Positions 47,389 to 56,311 of a DNA stretch of 64,000 nt are shown piece by piece (position 1 is the first letter of the stretch; every line of letters begins with the position of its first letter). The stretch is taken from positions 1,262,723 through 1,326,722 of the forward strand of contig CM001633.1 in NCBI GenBank assembly GCA_000309945.1, given 5' to 3'. The translations under genes and the position numbers were made by a program. This DNA comes from Leptolyngbyaceae cyanobacterium JSC-12 (GTDB taxonomy: Bacteria > Cyanobacteriota > Cyanobacteriia > Leptolyngbyales > Leptolyngbyaceae). The notes beneath the pieces are model-generated. The model was not told the origin of the DNA and did not search any database. It was given only the letters and a program-made list of their open reading frames with translations.

Positions 47389-48237
47389 CTAAAATTCCTT
47401 CGCTCTTGTTTTTACTCTCATCGAACGGCTTTTAGCTGGAGCCAATTCACGCGGCGCAATTTGGATTAAGGGGGCTGTAGCTTGCTTAAGCTGATGCACG
47501 ATGTCTAAGGTTTGTAGACCGTCGTAGATGGCATCTCGCACAATTGGGTCTTCTTCACGCAGCAGCATGAGGCGAAAGTAATCTGCAATTTCCTTGCGAG
47601 ATACCTTTTTCATGGAACCAGAACGGCGATCGCTTTCATCATCCAGACACGAAACAGCATCGGTTAATTGACGAACGGCGATTAATCGTTTCAGCGGATC
47701 TTCATGTACAAGGTGAGACACCCAGCGATTGTATTGAGTCCGCTCTCGTCGTTCTTGCCGATTCAGCATTTGAGTAATCAACAGCAACAGCACTGCCAGC
47801 GTTCCCATACTTTGCAAGATCGCACCTGAGGCAATCCACGGGCTTTTAGAATCTGCCCACACTGATATAGCCATGTATGCCAGTAACGTCGCGATCGCTC
47901 CCGCCCCAGTGGCAATTACGAAGGGTTGATTCCATCCATGTAAAAACTTCCGCAACTCTGATACATTGACCTTTGGCTTCCACTCATGCATCCAGTACAC
48001 TAGCAGCATAGTGGCAATTCCAGTTCCGGTGGCAAAAAACAGCCGCCCGTTCACATGCAGCATGGTGAGCGCACCAGCCGTAATCACCAGCCAACCCTTT
48101 GCGCCCGTCCACTGCTGAGAAGCGAAGTATCTGCCAATTGGGGTTGCCATTTGGTCTAATCGCAAGTCTTGCAGCGCGTTGAGCAGAAATCGCCAGCGAA
48201 ATGCATCTTTTGCCACTGGAGATGAAGCCTTAGCCAC
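47389..48237 (-). CDS. Conserved membrane protein with C-terminal helical domain
   Basis: 282 residues from GTG 48237. Four hydrophobic helices (GWLVITAGALTMLHV, LFFATGTGIATMLLVYWM, FVIATGAGAIATLLAYMAISVW, ILQSMGTLAVLLLLITQML) precede a cytoplasmic helical region (WVSHLVHEDPLKRLIAVRQLTDAV ... DPIVRDAIYDGLQTLDIVHQL) resembling armadillo/HEAT-type repeats. Such proteins are conserved in cyanobacteria with unknown role. Convergent with tldE; divergent from pdxJ across 120 bases. Confidence 0.78.
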   Translation of the reverse strand: MAKASSPVAKDAFRWRFLLNALQDLRLDQMATPIGRYFASQQWTGAKGWLVITAGALTMLHVNGRLFFATGTGIATMLLVYWMHEWKPKVNVSELRKFLHGWNQPFVIATGAGAIATLLAYMAISVWADSKSPWIASGAILQSMGTLAVLLLLITQMLNRQERRERTQYNRWVSHLVHEDPLKRLIAVRQLTDAVSCLDDESDRRSGSMKKVSRKEIADYFRLMLLREEDPIVRDAIYDGLQTLDIVHQLKQATAPLIQIAPRELAPAKSRSMRVKTRAKEF

Positions 48238-48357
48238 CTTTTCAAATCCCTTGGGAATGGTTGAAATTGAATCCTTCTAGATTCTACAACCGGAATCCCT
48301 TTCTCGCAGCGATTCAGCTACAATCAAGGGCGATCGCTTTTCTAGAGGGAATTTGCC

Positions 48358-49080
48358 GTGTTGACACTGGGTGTGAATATTGACCACATCGCAACCATCC
48401 GACAGGCGCGGCGAACGGTGGAACCCGATCCCGTTGCAGCAGCAGTGTTAGCAGAATTAGCCGGAGCTGATGGCATTACAGTGCATTTGCGAGAAGACCG
48501 CCGCCATATTCAAGAGCGGGACGTGCGTCTATTGCGGCAAACGGTGCGTACTCACCTAAATTTGGAAATGGCAGCGACGGATGAAATGGTTGCAATCGCC
48601 CTTGATATCCAACCCGATTACGTCACGCTTGTACCAGAACGTCGCGAAGAAGTGACCACAGAAGGTGGATTGGATGTTGCAGGTCAGGCAAATCGCATGG
48701 AGCAGGTCGTTACATCGCTGCAAAATGCAGGTATTCCCGTCAGTCTATTTATCGATGCCGATCCCAAACAAATTGAAACCGCTGCTACTGTTCAAGCTAA
48801 ATTCATCGAGTTACATACTGGACGGTATGCCGAAGCCAAGAGGGATGTGGAGCGAGGTCAAGAACTGAAGCTTTTAAAGGCAGGGTGCGATCGCGCATTA
48901 GCCGCAGGACTGCGAATCAACGCCGGACACGGACTCACTTATTGGAACGTCTATCCTGTTGCCTGCTTACCCGGCATGGAGGAGTTGAACATAGGACACA
49001 CGATTGTTAGCCGCGCTGCCTTAGTCGGCATGGAACGCGCTGTTCGAGAAATGAAACTAGCAATGCGCGGAGAGCTATAG
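48358..49080 (+). CDS. pdxJ: Pyridoxine 5'-phosphate synthase
   Basis: 240 residues from GTG 48358, with GAGGG 9 bases upstream. Condenses 3-amino-2-oxopropyl phosphate with deoxyxylulose 5-phosphate in vitamin B6 synthesis. Family motifs: [86 protein letters not shown], and [42 protein letters not shown]. Full length. Confidence 0.96.
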   Translation: MLTLGVNIDHIATIRQARRTVEPDPVAAAVLAELAGADGITVHLREDRRHIQERDVRLLRQTVRTHLNLEMAATDEMVAIALDIQPDYVTLVPERREEVTTEGGLDVAGQANRMEQVVTSLQNAGIPVSLFIDADPKQIETAATVQAKFIELHTGRYAEAKRDVERGQELKLLKAGCDRALAAGLRINAGHGLTYWNVYPVACLPGMEELNIGHTIVSRAALVGMERAVREMKLAMRGEL

Positions 49081-49218
49081 CCAGAACGCCATAACAAAAG
49101 TTATGAATCAGAAGACCTGACTTTTGCCTAGAATTATCTGCTTGGAATGCCTGTTATTTTGTAAGACGCATTTCACACCATCAAGACTCTGCTTCTCAAG
49201 ATCCAAGAACAACCCACT

Positions 49219-49545
49219 ATGCAAACCTATTACTACGTCCTCGCCAGCCAGCAGTTTTTGTCTGAAGAACCCCTTGACGAAGTGCTGAAAGAACGCACCC
49301 GTTACTATCAAGAGCAAGAAAAAGAAATCGATTTTTGGCTGGTGCATCAGCCAGCCTTCCTGGAAACACCAGAATTCGCCTCAGTGAAAGCGATCTGCCC
49401 CCAACCTGCCACAGCAATCATTTCGACCAATCCACAATTTATTACCTGGCTGAAACTCCGTTTGGAATTTGTACTCACTGGGGAATTCCAGGCTCCTTCT
49501 GCTACGATTCCCCAACCCCTTGCCTCTCTGGCAACTGCTTCTTAA
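49219..49545 (+). CDS. ycf54: Ycf54, subunit of Mg-protoporphyrin monomethyl ester cyclase complex
   Basis: 108 residues. Small conserved protein required for the oxidative cyclase that builds ring E of chlorophyll. Diagnostic sequence: TYYYVLASQQFLSEEPLDEVLKERTRYYQEQEKEIDFWLVHQPAFLE, then CPQPATAIISTNPQFITWLKLRLEFVLTGEFQAPS. Start ATG at 49219. Probably shares a transcript with pdxJ or has its own promoter in the 138-base gap. Confidence 0.94.
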   Translation: MQTYYYVLASQQFLSEEPLDEVLKERTRYYQEQEKEIDFWLVHQPAFLETPEFASVKAICPQPATAIISTNPQFITWLKLRLEFVLTGEFQAPSATIPQPLASLATAS

Positions 49546-49631
49546 CATCCTAAATTTCTGTTCCTGGTTGCATCTGCGTCGGAAAAATGAGGGTATTGTT
49601 AATTGTTTTCAGCCCTTGTGCCTAGGGGACT

Positions 49632-50396
49632 ATGAACCATACGATTCAGATATCAAACCAATGGCTTGGAACTTTTCTCACTGTAGCCACACTTTTTTCG
49701 ATTACTAATATCGGGGTTCAAGCTCAATTACCATCTGGGCAAGCTTTTCCTAGACAGAGAACGAACCTAATAGTCTGCCAGCCTCCACAACCCAGCGAAT
49801 TTCTCTTACTAGTTGTGACCCGAACACCCGATAGCCAAGCACAGGTTCAACAACTTTTACCCCCTAATACCTCAGTTGTGACCTGCAATTATTTGAACGA
49901 CTTGGTTACGCGAGTTGGAGGGTTTAGAACGGTAGAACGAGCAAATGCCTGGGCACGTTATATCACTGAGACTACGGGTCTGGCTGCATATGTAGCGCGC
50001 CCGGCTGAAGCTCCATCTGTCGCGGCAACTTCCCCCCCATTAGAAACACCCAGACCCGTTGCCACCTCACCCTCCCCGCCACCACAAACGACTAAACCAG
50101 CAAAACCAGGGTCATCTGGTTACAATCCCAAGCCCCTGGGTCCGGGATATGCGGTTTTAGTAGATTATGCGAACCAGCCAGAAGTCGCGGCAAAAGTAAA
50201 ACAAGCACTTGGAAAAGATGTGGGACTGGTAACTTATGGGCAGTCTCCATTTTTGCTGGCGCTTTACACAACGGATTCGGATGCGGCGTATGCCACACTG
50301 CAAGCATTGAGCGATCGCGGCTTTTGGGCAACCCTGGTAGATAGTCGTCGGGTTGTGCTGTTAAAACAAACAGTATCCTCACCAGGAGTAGACTAA
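49632..50396 (+). CDS. Secreted proline-rich protein with SPOR-like repeats
   Basis: 254 residues. A signal peptide (WLGTFLTVATLFSITNIGVQA-Q) precedes a domain LLLVVTRTPDSQAQVQQLLPPNTSVVTCNYLNDLVTRVGGFRTVERANAWARYITETTGLAAYVARP, a proline/threonine-rich linker (about residues 125-170), and a second similar domain GYAVLVDYANQPEVAAKVKQALGKDVGLVTYGQSPFLLALYTTDSDAAYATLQALSDRGFWATLVDSRRVVLL. Both are beta-alpha-beta-like, resembling SPOR or FIST-type folds. Role unknown. Confidence 0.75.
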   Translation: MNHTIQISNQWLGTFLTVATLFSITNIGVQAQLPSGQAFPRQRTNLIVCQPPQPSEFLLLVVTRTPDSQAQVQQLLPPNTSVVTCNYLNDLVTRVGGFRTVERANAWARYITETTGLAAYVARPAEAPSVAATSPPLETPRPVATSPSPPPQTTKPAKPGSSGYNPKPLGPGYAVLVDYANQPEVAAKVKQALGKDVGLVTYGQSPFLLALYTTDSDAAYATLQALSDRGFWATLVDSRRVVLLKQTVSSPGVD

Positions 50397-50491
50397 ACCT
50401 ATGAAAATGGGGGGAACTTCCTCAGGTAGGCTTAGAGGATTGGAGGATTGACCCAGGAGTTTTGAGTTTGAGTGCTATGGGACTGAGCGAT

Positions 50492-51947
50492 CACAACTTG
50501 GCAAGTTACCGAAGTAGAAAAAACGATCGCCAATCAACTGGGGAGGAGAGCTTGTAAAATCTGTTCATTTGTATGTCCGTGAGAACATCGCGTCACAATG
50601 AATTGCAGCAAATCATCAAAGGCTTGACGAGTGAGGGTATAGAGCTTCTGTCCCACCGTTTGCTTGCCTTGAGCAAACTCAAATCGTTCAGATTGTGCGC
50701 CAGAACAGGCAGTCCGTTGCAGAATCGACTGCGCCACGCAACTAAGACGGAAGTGACGGTTGACCGCTTCCTCGTTCCGCACCTGAGCCGACTCTAGCCC
50801 GGTGTGCTGTTTGCTCACCTCATGAAAGACCTCGCAGGACCATCGATAACTCCAAGTCTGCATGACTCGCCCACTTTCCCAATGCAACGCATCGGTGAGC
50901 AGGAAGCGAGGTGGGTCTTGTAAATCTGCTTGCTCGTGGACGATGACCAATCGCTTGCGTCCAAACTTCTTGAGGCGCACGACTTTGGTAAATGCCCAAA
51001 TCGGTTTCGTTTCGCCGTTGCGGCAAGTGACTTGAATCGGGCGAAAGCTCTCTGGGTGATGGATTCTGAGTTCTAAACCAATCGCATCTACCCGTTGCCA
51101 TTGGTCATTCCACAAGATGTTGCGAGAACTTTCAACTTCACTCACCCAGTGTTTTCCTGCGGACTCAATCATGGTGGTTAACTCAACGGTCAACACCCCA
51201 TTGTCAAACGCATAATCGGCGGTGGGAAATTGTCCTTCCGCTTCCACTTGGCGCACAATCTCGACGGCAATCTCGGTGCGTTTGCGATACTCCAATCGAT
51301 TCTTGTGATAATGCAACATCTCAATCAGTCGTTCTCGCACTTGGTCTAAATCGTCATAGTGGGATTTTGCCGTCACCTTCAGATACTCCCGTTCTGCCAC
51401 TGAAAAATCTGGAAACTGCACCACCACGTCAATCCCATCAATTAGGTGGCGGTTCGCAATCGTCGCCGTCACCACCGTTTGAAAGCAACTCATCCGATGT
51501 TCCACATAATCATAGGATCGCTTCACCCCAAAGATCTGCTTGCCCCAATCGTGATGGCTGAGCGTCCAATCCAGACTGATGACTTCTCGCCCTCGCCCCT
51601 GATGCTCTTTGGCTATCACAGCACGATGATGGGACATTAACTCTGAACTCCTCCAGCCCGCCTCAAACACCGCTGCGTGCATCGCTCTTCGTCCGCCGAC
51701 CTCCCCACCTGCTACCCATTGTCCGGCAATCCCTTGCAAGGTTTTGTTCTCACTCAACAGCAATCCGGTCACATAGCGACTCACCTGCTCAAAGCCTGCG
51801 CCTCGGCAGAACAGGTCTCGATATTTCCCAAACTCTTGAGCAATCGTCGATGGCACAGCGACAAAGGGCAGCATGATACGGCTACGGCTAACGTCTCCTA
51901 CATTTTCTGCTTATCTTTTTCCTTTCTGGGTAACTTGCCAAGTCGTG
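50492..51947 (-). mobile_element. IS701-like insertion sequence, copy 2 (1456 bp)
   Basis: Same length and ends as copy 1 at 22084-23539, and the same orientation on the window. The only base difference noticed is G at 51188 against A at 22780. It is flanked by AGCGATC repeats, before the left end (50485-50491) and after the right end (51948-51954); the exact duplication length is ambiguous by one to two bases. It is inserted in the 3' end of a histidine kinase gene. Confidence 0.88.
50534..51874 (-). CDS. DDE transposase, IS701-like (copy 2)
   Basis: 446 residues, identical in amino-acid sequence to the product of 22126-23466; the single base difference I saw is silent. Intact, so either copy could supply transposase. 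Confidence 0.85.
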   Translation of the reverse strand: MLPFVAVPSTIAQEFGKYRDLFCRGAGFEQVSRYVTGLLLSENKTLQGIAGQWVAGGEVGGRRAMHAAVFEAGWRSSELMSHHRAVIAKEHQGRGREVISLDWTLSHHDWGKQIFGVKRSYDYVEHRMSCFQTVVTATIANRHLIDGIDVVVQFPDFSVAEREYLKVTAKSHYDDLDQVRERLIEMLHYHKNRLEYRKRTEIAVEIVRQVEAEGQFPTADYAFDNGVLTVELTTMIESAGKHWVSEVESSRNILWNDQWQRVDAIGLELRIHHPESFRPIQVTCRNGETKPIWAFTKVVRLKKFGRKRLVIVHEQADLQDPPRFLLTDALHWESGRVMQTWSYRWSCEVFHEVSKQHTGLESAQVRNEEAVNRHFRLSCVAQSILQRTACSGAQSERFEFAQGKQTVGQKLYTLTRQAFDDLLQFIVTRCSHGHTNEQILQALLPS

Positions 51948-54248
51948 AGCGATCGCTGGTTCGAAAGAAGATATGCTCTCTTCATCAAACCCTAGACTTT
52001 TAGCACGCGATTGATGAGATGGAATCCGAATCACAAACTCAGTGCCTTCTCCCAGTGTTGAGTTGCAGAGCAACTGTCCGCCATGCTTCTCTACTACAAT
52101 CTGGTAACTGATTGACATCCCAATGCCAGTGCCTTTACCAACAGGTTTCGTCGTGAAGAAGGGATCAAATACTTTTTTCCGAATCTCATCTGGCATTCCA
52201 GAGCCATTGTCAGCGATGCGGATTTCAATCCAGCGTTCATCCACAACAGTTGTTTGAATCCAGATTGTAGGCAATGGACAGGAGAGCATGGATTGTAGCG
52301 TATCCACTTCCTGCGGTATAACTCGATGGCTGGGTGTCACACCTTCTCGCTCCGCCGCGATTGCTTTACATTCAGCGTAGAGTGGAAATGAGGTTGACTC
52401 TTGTGCCTGAGCAGGCTCTAGCAAGCGAGTAGTCTCCAGGGCATCGATCGCATTGGCTAAAATATTCATAAATACCTGATTGAGTTGCCCTGGATAGCAT
52501 TCCACTGGATATGGATTGCTGTAATCTTTGATAATTTGAATTCCCAAATATCCAGGCTTCGGTTTCAAGCGATTTTGTAGAATCAGTAGGGTATTCTCTA
52601 ACCCTTCGTGGATATCAACTTCTTTCTTTTCTGCTTCATCTAGTCGCGAGAAGTTACGTAAAGAGAGCACCAGTTGCCGAATGCGCTCCGTCCCCATTTG
52701 CATCGACTCTAGCACTTTGGTGAGATCATGAATCAGAAAATCAAGATCAATCTCATCTGCTTTTGCCTGCACAGCGGGAACCGGATCGGGATAATGAGCC
52801 TGATACACTTTCACTAATTCGATCAGATCTTGCATATAGCGTTCAGCGTAGGGCAAGTTGGCATGGATGAAGTTCACAGGATTGTTAATTTCATGTGCGA
52901 CCCCTGCAATCATTTGTCCTAAACTAGACATTTTTTCAGTCTGGATCAGGTGCGTTTGAGTTTGCTGCAACTCTTGCAACATTTGTTCTAATTGAAATGC
53001 TTGTTGCTTTAGTTGGGCTTCAGATGCTTGCAACACCTGGTTTGCCGTCGCGAGTTCTGCGGTGCGGGCTGCAACTCGATTTTCCAACTCCGCCTGGGAT
53101 TTCAACAGTGCTGCTTCTGCCCGTTGTCGTTCCTGGACTTCCTGTTGGAGTTTACGATTGGTTTCTGCCAATTCAGTAGAGCGGTCTTCTGCCTGTTCTA
53201 AAAGCCGCAGTTGTTGCACCCCAATCATGGTGGCGATCGCAAAAACCCCTGCTACCACCATTGCCAGCGTATTCAAGGCATTCAACTGGTTTTCCACTTG
53301 TTCGGTGGGAATCACCAATGCGATCGACCAGTTTGCCTGCCGTAACGGCGCATAGGCCACATACACCCACTCCTGCCCCAGCTTGACTCGCTGCACGCCC
53401 TGTTTCTGCTGCACCATCGTTTGGTAAACGGGCTTCCAGACAGGATTACCTTGACTGAGTAAATTATCAGTTTGTGATAAGCGGCTGCCCTCTGGATGAG
53501 CGATTGGTTTCCCTTGAGCATCTAGAATAAAAGCGTAACTACCCGGAACTTTGGGAATCGCAGCCACTTCATCTGCAATGTGTTTGACTGGGATGACTCC
53601 CACCAACACTCCCACAGGTTTAGGCTTTTGATAGGGATTGCTGGGTAGCCCAAATGCATACAGGTTCTCCGCCCGAATTTCTGCCCGTTCTTTGGAAATT
53701 TTCCGTCGCAGAGGAGAGGCAGACCAGATGGGAGCTGCAATGCTAACCTGTTGCGGAGCATTCGCATTTGAATGCATCAAGCCAGAGATGCGAGTTTGCC
53801 CCGCGATCGCTCGCTTAAAGTATGGGGCACTGGCAAGCTTATGGTCTCTGACAAATCCCTTATCTGTGCGGTAATGGGACCCATCTGGATAGGCATATAG
53901 TAAAAAGTCATACTCTGGCAGGCGATCAGCTTCTAACGACAGAAATGGAATCACAGCCTCCAGATGCATTGATCGAATTGCCACCTGGTTTGCCAACGTT
54001 TCGACCTCTGCCACACGGGTTGCCAGCCATTGATCAATATCATCCCCTGCCTTTTCAACCGTTAGTTGGGCGTTTGTTTTCACGCTATCTAAAATAATCT
54101 GACGCACCAACCAATAACTGGTTACAGCAGTTGCACCGACAATCAACAGGCTAGTTGTTAGCAGGGTTAAGGATGCCCAGCGGCGCGATCGCCGACTCAA
54201 AAACGGTTTGCCTCGAAGAACTTGAACAAGCGTTTTGATTGAAACCAT
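51888..54248 (-). CDS. Membrane sensor histidine kinase, C-terminus replaced by IS sequence
   Basis: 786 residues. Order: TM1 about 26-47, a Cache-like periplasmic domain to about 320 ([37 protein letters not shown]), TM2 about 324-345, a coiled coil about 350-435, the HisKA site H452 in [20 protein letters not shown], and an HATPase domain with [40 protein letters not shown] and [21 protein letters not shown]. All catalytic boxes are intact. Past FEPAIA the frame enters IS701-like copy 2, which supplies the last 20 residues and the stop. Excising the IS would give AQSHSTQTQNSWVNPPIL instead. The kinase core is complete, so it probably still functions. No linked regulator is visible. Confidence 0.92.
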   Translation of the reverse strand: MVSIKTLVQVLRGKPFLSRRSRRWASLTLLTTSLLIVGATAVTSYWLVRQIILDSVKTNAQLTVEKAGDDIDQWLATRVAEVETLANQVAIRSMHLEAVIPFLSLEADRLPEYDFLLYAYPDGSHYRTDKGFVRDHKLASAPYFKRAIAGQTRISGLMHSNANAPQQVSIAAPIWSASPLRRKISKERAEIRAENLYAFGLPSNPYQKPKPVGVLVGVIPVKHIADEVAAIPKVPGSYAFILDAQGKPIAHPEGSRLSQTDNLLSQGNPVWKPVYQTMVQQKQGVQRVKLGQEWVYVAYAPLRQANWSIALVIPTEQVENQLNALNTLAMVVAGVFAIATMIGVQQLRLLEQAEDRSTELAETNRKLQQEVQERQRAEAALLKSQAELENRVAARTAELATANQVLQASEAQLKQQAFQLEQMLQELQQTQTHLIQTEKMSSLGQMIAGVAHEINNPVNFIHANLPYAERYMQDLIELVKVYQAHYPDPVPAVQAKADEIDLDFLIHDLTKVLESMQMGTERIRQLVLSLRNFSRLDEAEKKEVDIHEGLENTLLILQNRLKPKPGYLGIQIIKDYSNPYPVECYPGQLNQVFMNILANAIDALETTRLLEPAQAQESTSFPLYAECKAIAAEREGVTPSHRVIPQEVDTLQSMLSCPLPTIWIQTTVVDERWIEIRIADNGSGMPDEIRKKVFDPFFTTKPVGKGTGIGMSISYQIVVEKHGGQLLCNSTLGEGTEFVIRIPSHQSRAKSLGFDEESISSFEPAIAHDLASYPERKKISRKCRRR

Positions 54249-54760
54249 AACCGTTCACAAATTTAAGTTTTTAAACAAGAAACGGAAACACAAATTGATT
54301 TCGCTCTTATCAGGTTATGAGCGATCGTGAGCACCCTTGATTAATTCACCTACCCCTTCGAGAATTCCGAAAAGTTCCCTCAAAGCGCAATAATTTGTCA
54401 GAAAAAAGGTAACTTAAATTTAAATTCCTGCTATTGGATGTAAATATCTTTACAAAGACAAATGCAAACCCTACCTGCATTAGATGCATCAAACTAGACG
54501 CAACCCTAAAGTAAAAAATGTAAGATACAAAAATGTAAGACAATATTGCTCTAATCTTGTTTTAAGACAAGTACTAAGTATTATTAATTATAGAATCCAT
54601 TTGAGATTTCTAAGAAGAAGCGAGGCGCTTGAGCATTAATTTGACAAAGCAGAGATTGAGCTTTGTGGTGGCATTCAGTCAGCCAGCCTTCGCCTCTTAA
54701 CAGATATCTTTCGTCCGTCCGCTGCCATGCAACGACTAATGTTGCAGCAACGATCTTGCG
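54249..54760. other. AT-rich intergenic region upstream of the histidine kinase
   Basis: About 500 bases. It should hold the kinase promoter. The 54600-54760 part continues, on the minus strand, the degenerate sequence behind the IS630 remnant (GEGWLTECHHKAQSLLCQINAQAPRFF can be read), perhaps another gene scrap. No intact gene. Confidence 0.4.
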
Positions 54761-55178
54761 TCAATGCGTTTCCAACCAGGTCATAATCTCCTGGTTTTTT
54801 TACCAACTTTGGGTCTACCTTTGGATTGCACTTTTGCGTTTTCTTCCAGCTAATCCCAGCTTGCTCAAACAGGGTGTAGTAACGTTGCTGGCGTCAAACA
54901 CCACCTCATACTCCTGCTCAATGTCAGCTTGCAGTTCAGCCAAGTTCCGGTAGCTCTTGCCCTTTATAGCCAGGCAATCACCGACTGCCGTTGCTCAGGC
55001 TCTAGAGACCCGACTGAACCGGAATACCTCAGTCTCAATCCATTCACCCCTAACTATTCGTACTGCCCAGTCCACTTGCTAATAAAGCCTGAACTCACTC
55101 CGATACGCTTGCTAATCTCCCAATGTTTGTACTCTTTGAGAAGCATCTGGACGGCAACAGCCTGTTATAAGGCTGAAA
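54761..55178 (-). pseudogene. Remnant of an IS630-family transposase
   Basis: Reading the minus strand in shifting frames gives the helix-turn-helix start of IS630/Tc1-mariner-like transposases: QMLLKEYKHWEISKRIGVSSGFISKWTGQYE, a stop, GLRLRYSGSVGSLEPEQRQS, a shift, KGKSYRNLAELQADIEQEYEVVFD, a shift, QRYYTLFEQAGISWKKTQKCNPKVDPKLV, a shift, and NQEIMTWLETH. At least one in-frame stop and three frameshifts are needed, and the DDE half is absent. A long-dead insertion. Confidence 0.75.
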
Positions 55179-55229
55179 TCCGGTAGAACCTGCTGTACCA
55201 TTTCAGGTATTTGTTGCAGAAAAACACCC

Positions 55230-56285
55230 ATGTTTCAGTCGGGTCTTCAGTTACCAAAATGGCTCCTTATCGTTCTGCTGTTTCCTCTGCTATTTCTAGA
55301 CGGGTGGCTGCTGCTACGATTGGGGCGATCGCTCGAACCCATGTTCAGCACCTTCGTAACTGCCGTGATTTTGTCTTTCCTGCTGGATTACCCCATTAGT
55401 TTTTTGCAGAAGAAGGGAATTTCACGCAACTTGGCAACAGGACTGGTTCTGCTGCTGGCTCTACTGGTCCTGGTAGTGTTGGCTTCAACCCTGCTCCCTC
55501 AAGTGCTGCAACAGGCAAGTGAACTCACAACCCGTTTGCCACAATGGATTGATTCAGGGCGTAAGCAGTTTCAAGCATTCAGGCAGTCAGAGTTTGCCCA
55601 AAATTTGCCGATTGACTTGAGCAATTTTGTAACACAAGCAATCGATACAATTGCAGCACAACTCCAGTCCATCAGTGGTCGCACTGTCAGCGTTATCTTC
55701 AGCACGGCAGGAAGTGTTGTCAACCTATTCATCACCCTGATTCTCACCATTTTTCTGGCATTAAATGGCGAGCAGATTTGGGAGGGCTTTTTAAGCTGGT
55801 TACCCCCCGTCTGGCAAAATTATCTGAGAAGCTCCCTCAGACACAATTTTGAAATGTATTTTGCTGGTCAGGCGACGTTAGCTGTGATTGCCAGCGGTAT
55901 ATTGATTATTGTCTTTTTCTTATTGCGAATTCCCTATGCACTGTTATTTGGTTTAGCGATCGGGTTAGCATCCTTCGTGCCCTACGGCAGCACAGTTACC
56001 ACCCTTGTCATCAGTACCCTAGTTGCATTTCAAAACGTTCAGTTAGGCGGTGAAGTCCTGGCTGCCGCAGCCATTACAGGACAGGTCGTGGATAACCTAA
56101 TTTCTCCTCGAATTTTGGGTGAAGCAACTGGGTTGAATCCGGTTTGGCTCATTCTTTCTTTGCTGATTGGCGCGAAATTGGGGGGAATTTTAGGATTACT
56201 GATTGCCGTTCCCCTTGCCAGTTTCATCAAAAAAACAGCAGATAAAATCCGCATGGATGACACGCTAGAAGAACCACTGCGATAG
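55230..56285 (+). CDS. AI-2E family transporter
   Basis: 351 residues. Polytopic membrane protein of the AI-2 exporter-like (UPF0118/PerM) family. About seven to eight helices; family features are the N-terminal pair of helices with MFSTFVTAVILSFLLDYPISFL, a long amphipathic loop (QQASELTTRLPQWIDSGRKQFQAF), and the C-terminal segment ALLFGLAIGLASFVPYGSTVTTLVISTLVAF followed by GQVVDNLISPRILGEATGLNPVWLILSLLIGAKLGGILGLLIAVPLASF. Substrate unknown; most members do not transport autoinducer-2. Followed by rluA after 26 bases, likely one operon. Confidence 0.9.
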   Translation: MFQSGLQLPKWLLIVLLFPLLFLDGWLLLRLGRSLEPMFSTFVTAVILSFLLDYPISFLQKKGISRNLATGLVLLLALLVLVVLASTLLPQVLQQASELTTRLPQWIDSGRKQFQAFRQSEFAQNLPIDLSNFVTQAIDTIAAQLQSISGRTVSVIFSTAGSVVNLFITLILTIFLALNGEQIWEGFLSWLPPVWQNYLRSSLRHNFEMYFAGQATLAVIASGILIIVFFLLRIPYALLFGLAIGLASFVPYGSTVTTLVISTLVAFQNVQLGGEVLAAAAITGQVVDNLISPRILGEATGLNPVWLILSLLIGAKLGGILGLLIAVPLASFIKKTADKIRMDDTLEEPLR

Positions 56286-56311
56286 AGTACAGAGGATAGA
56301 CCATAGCAGGA

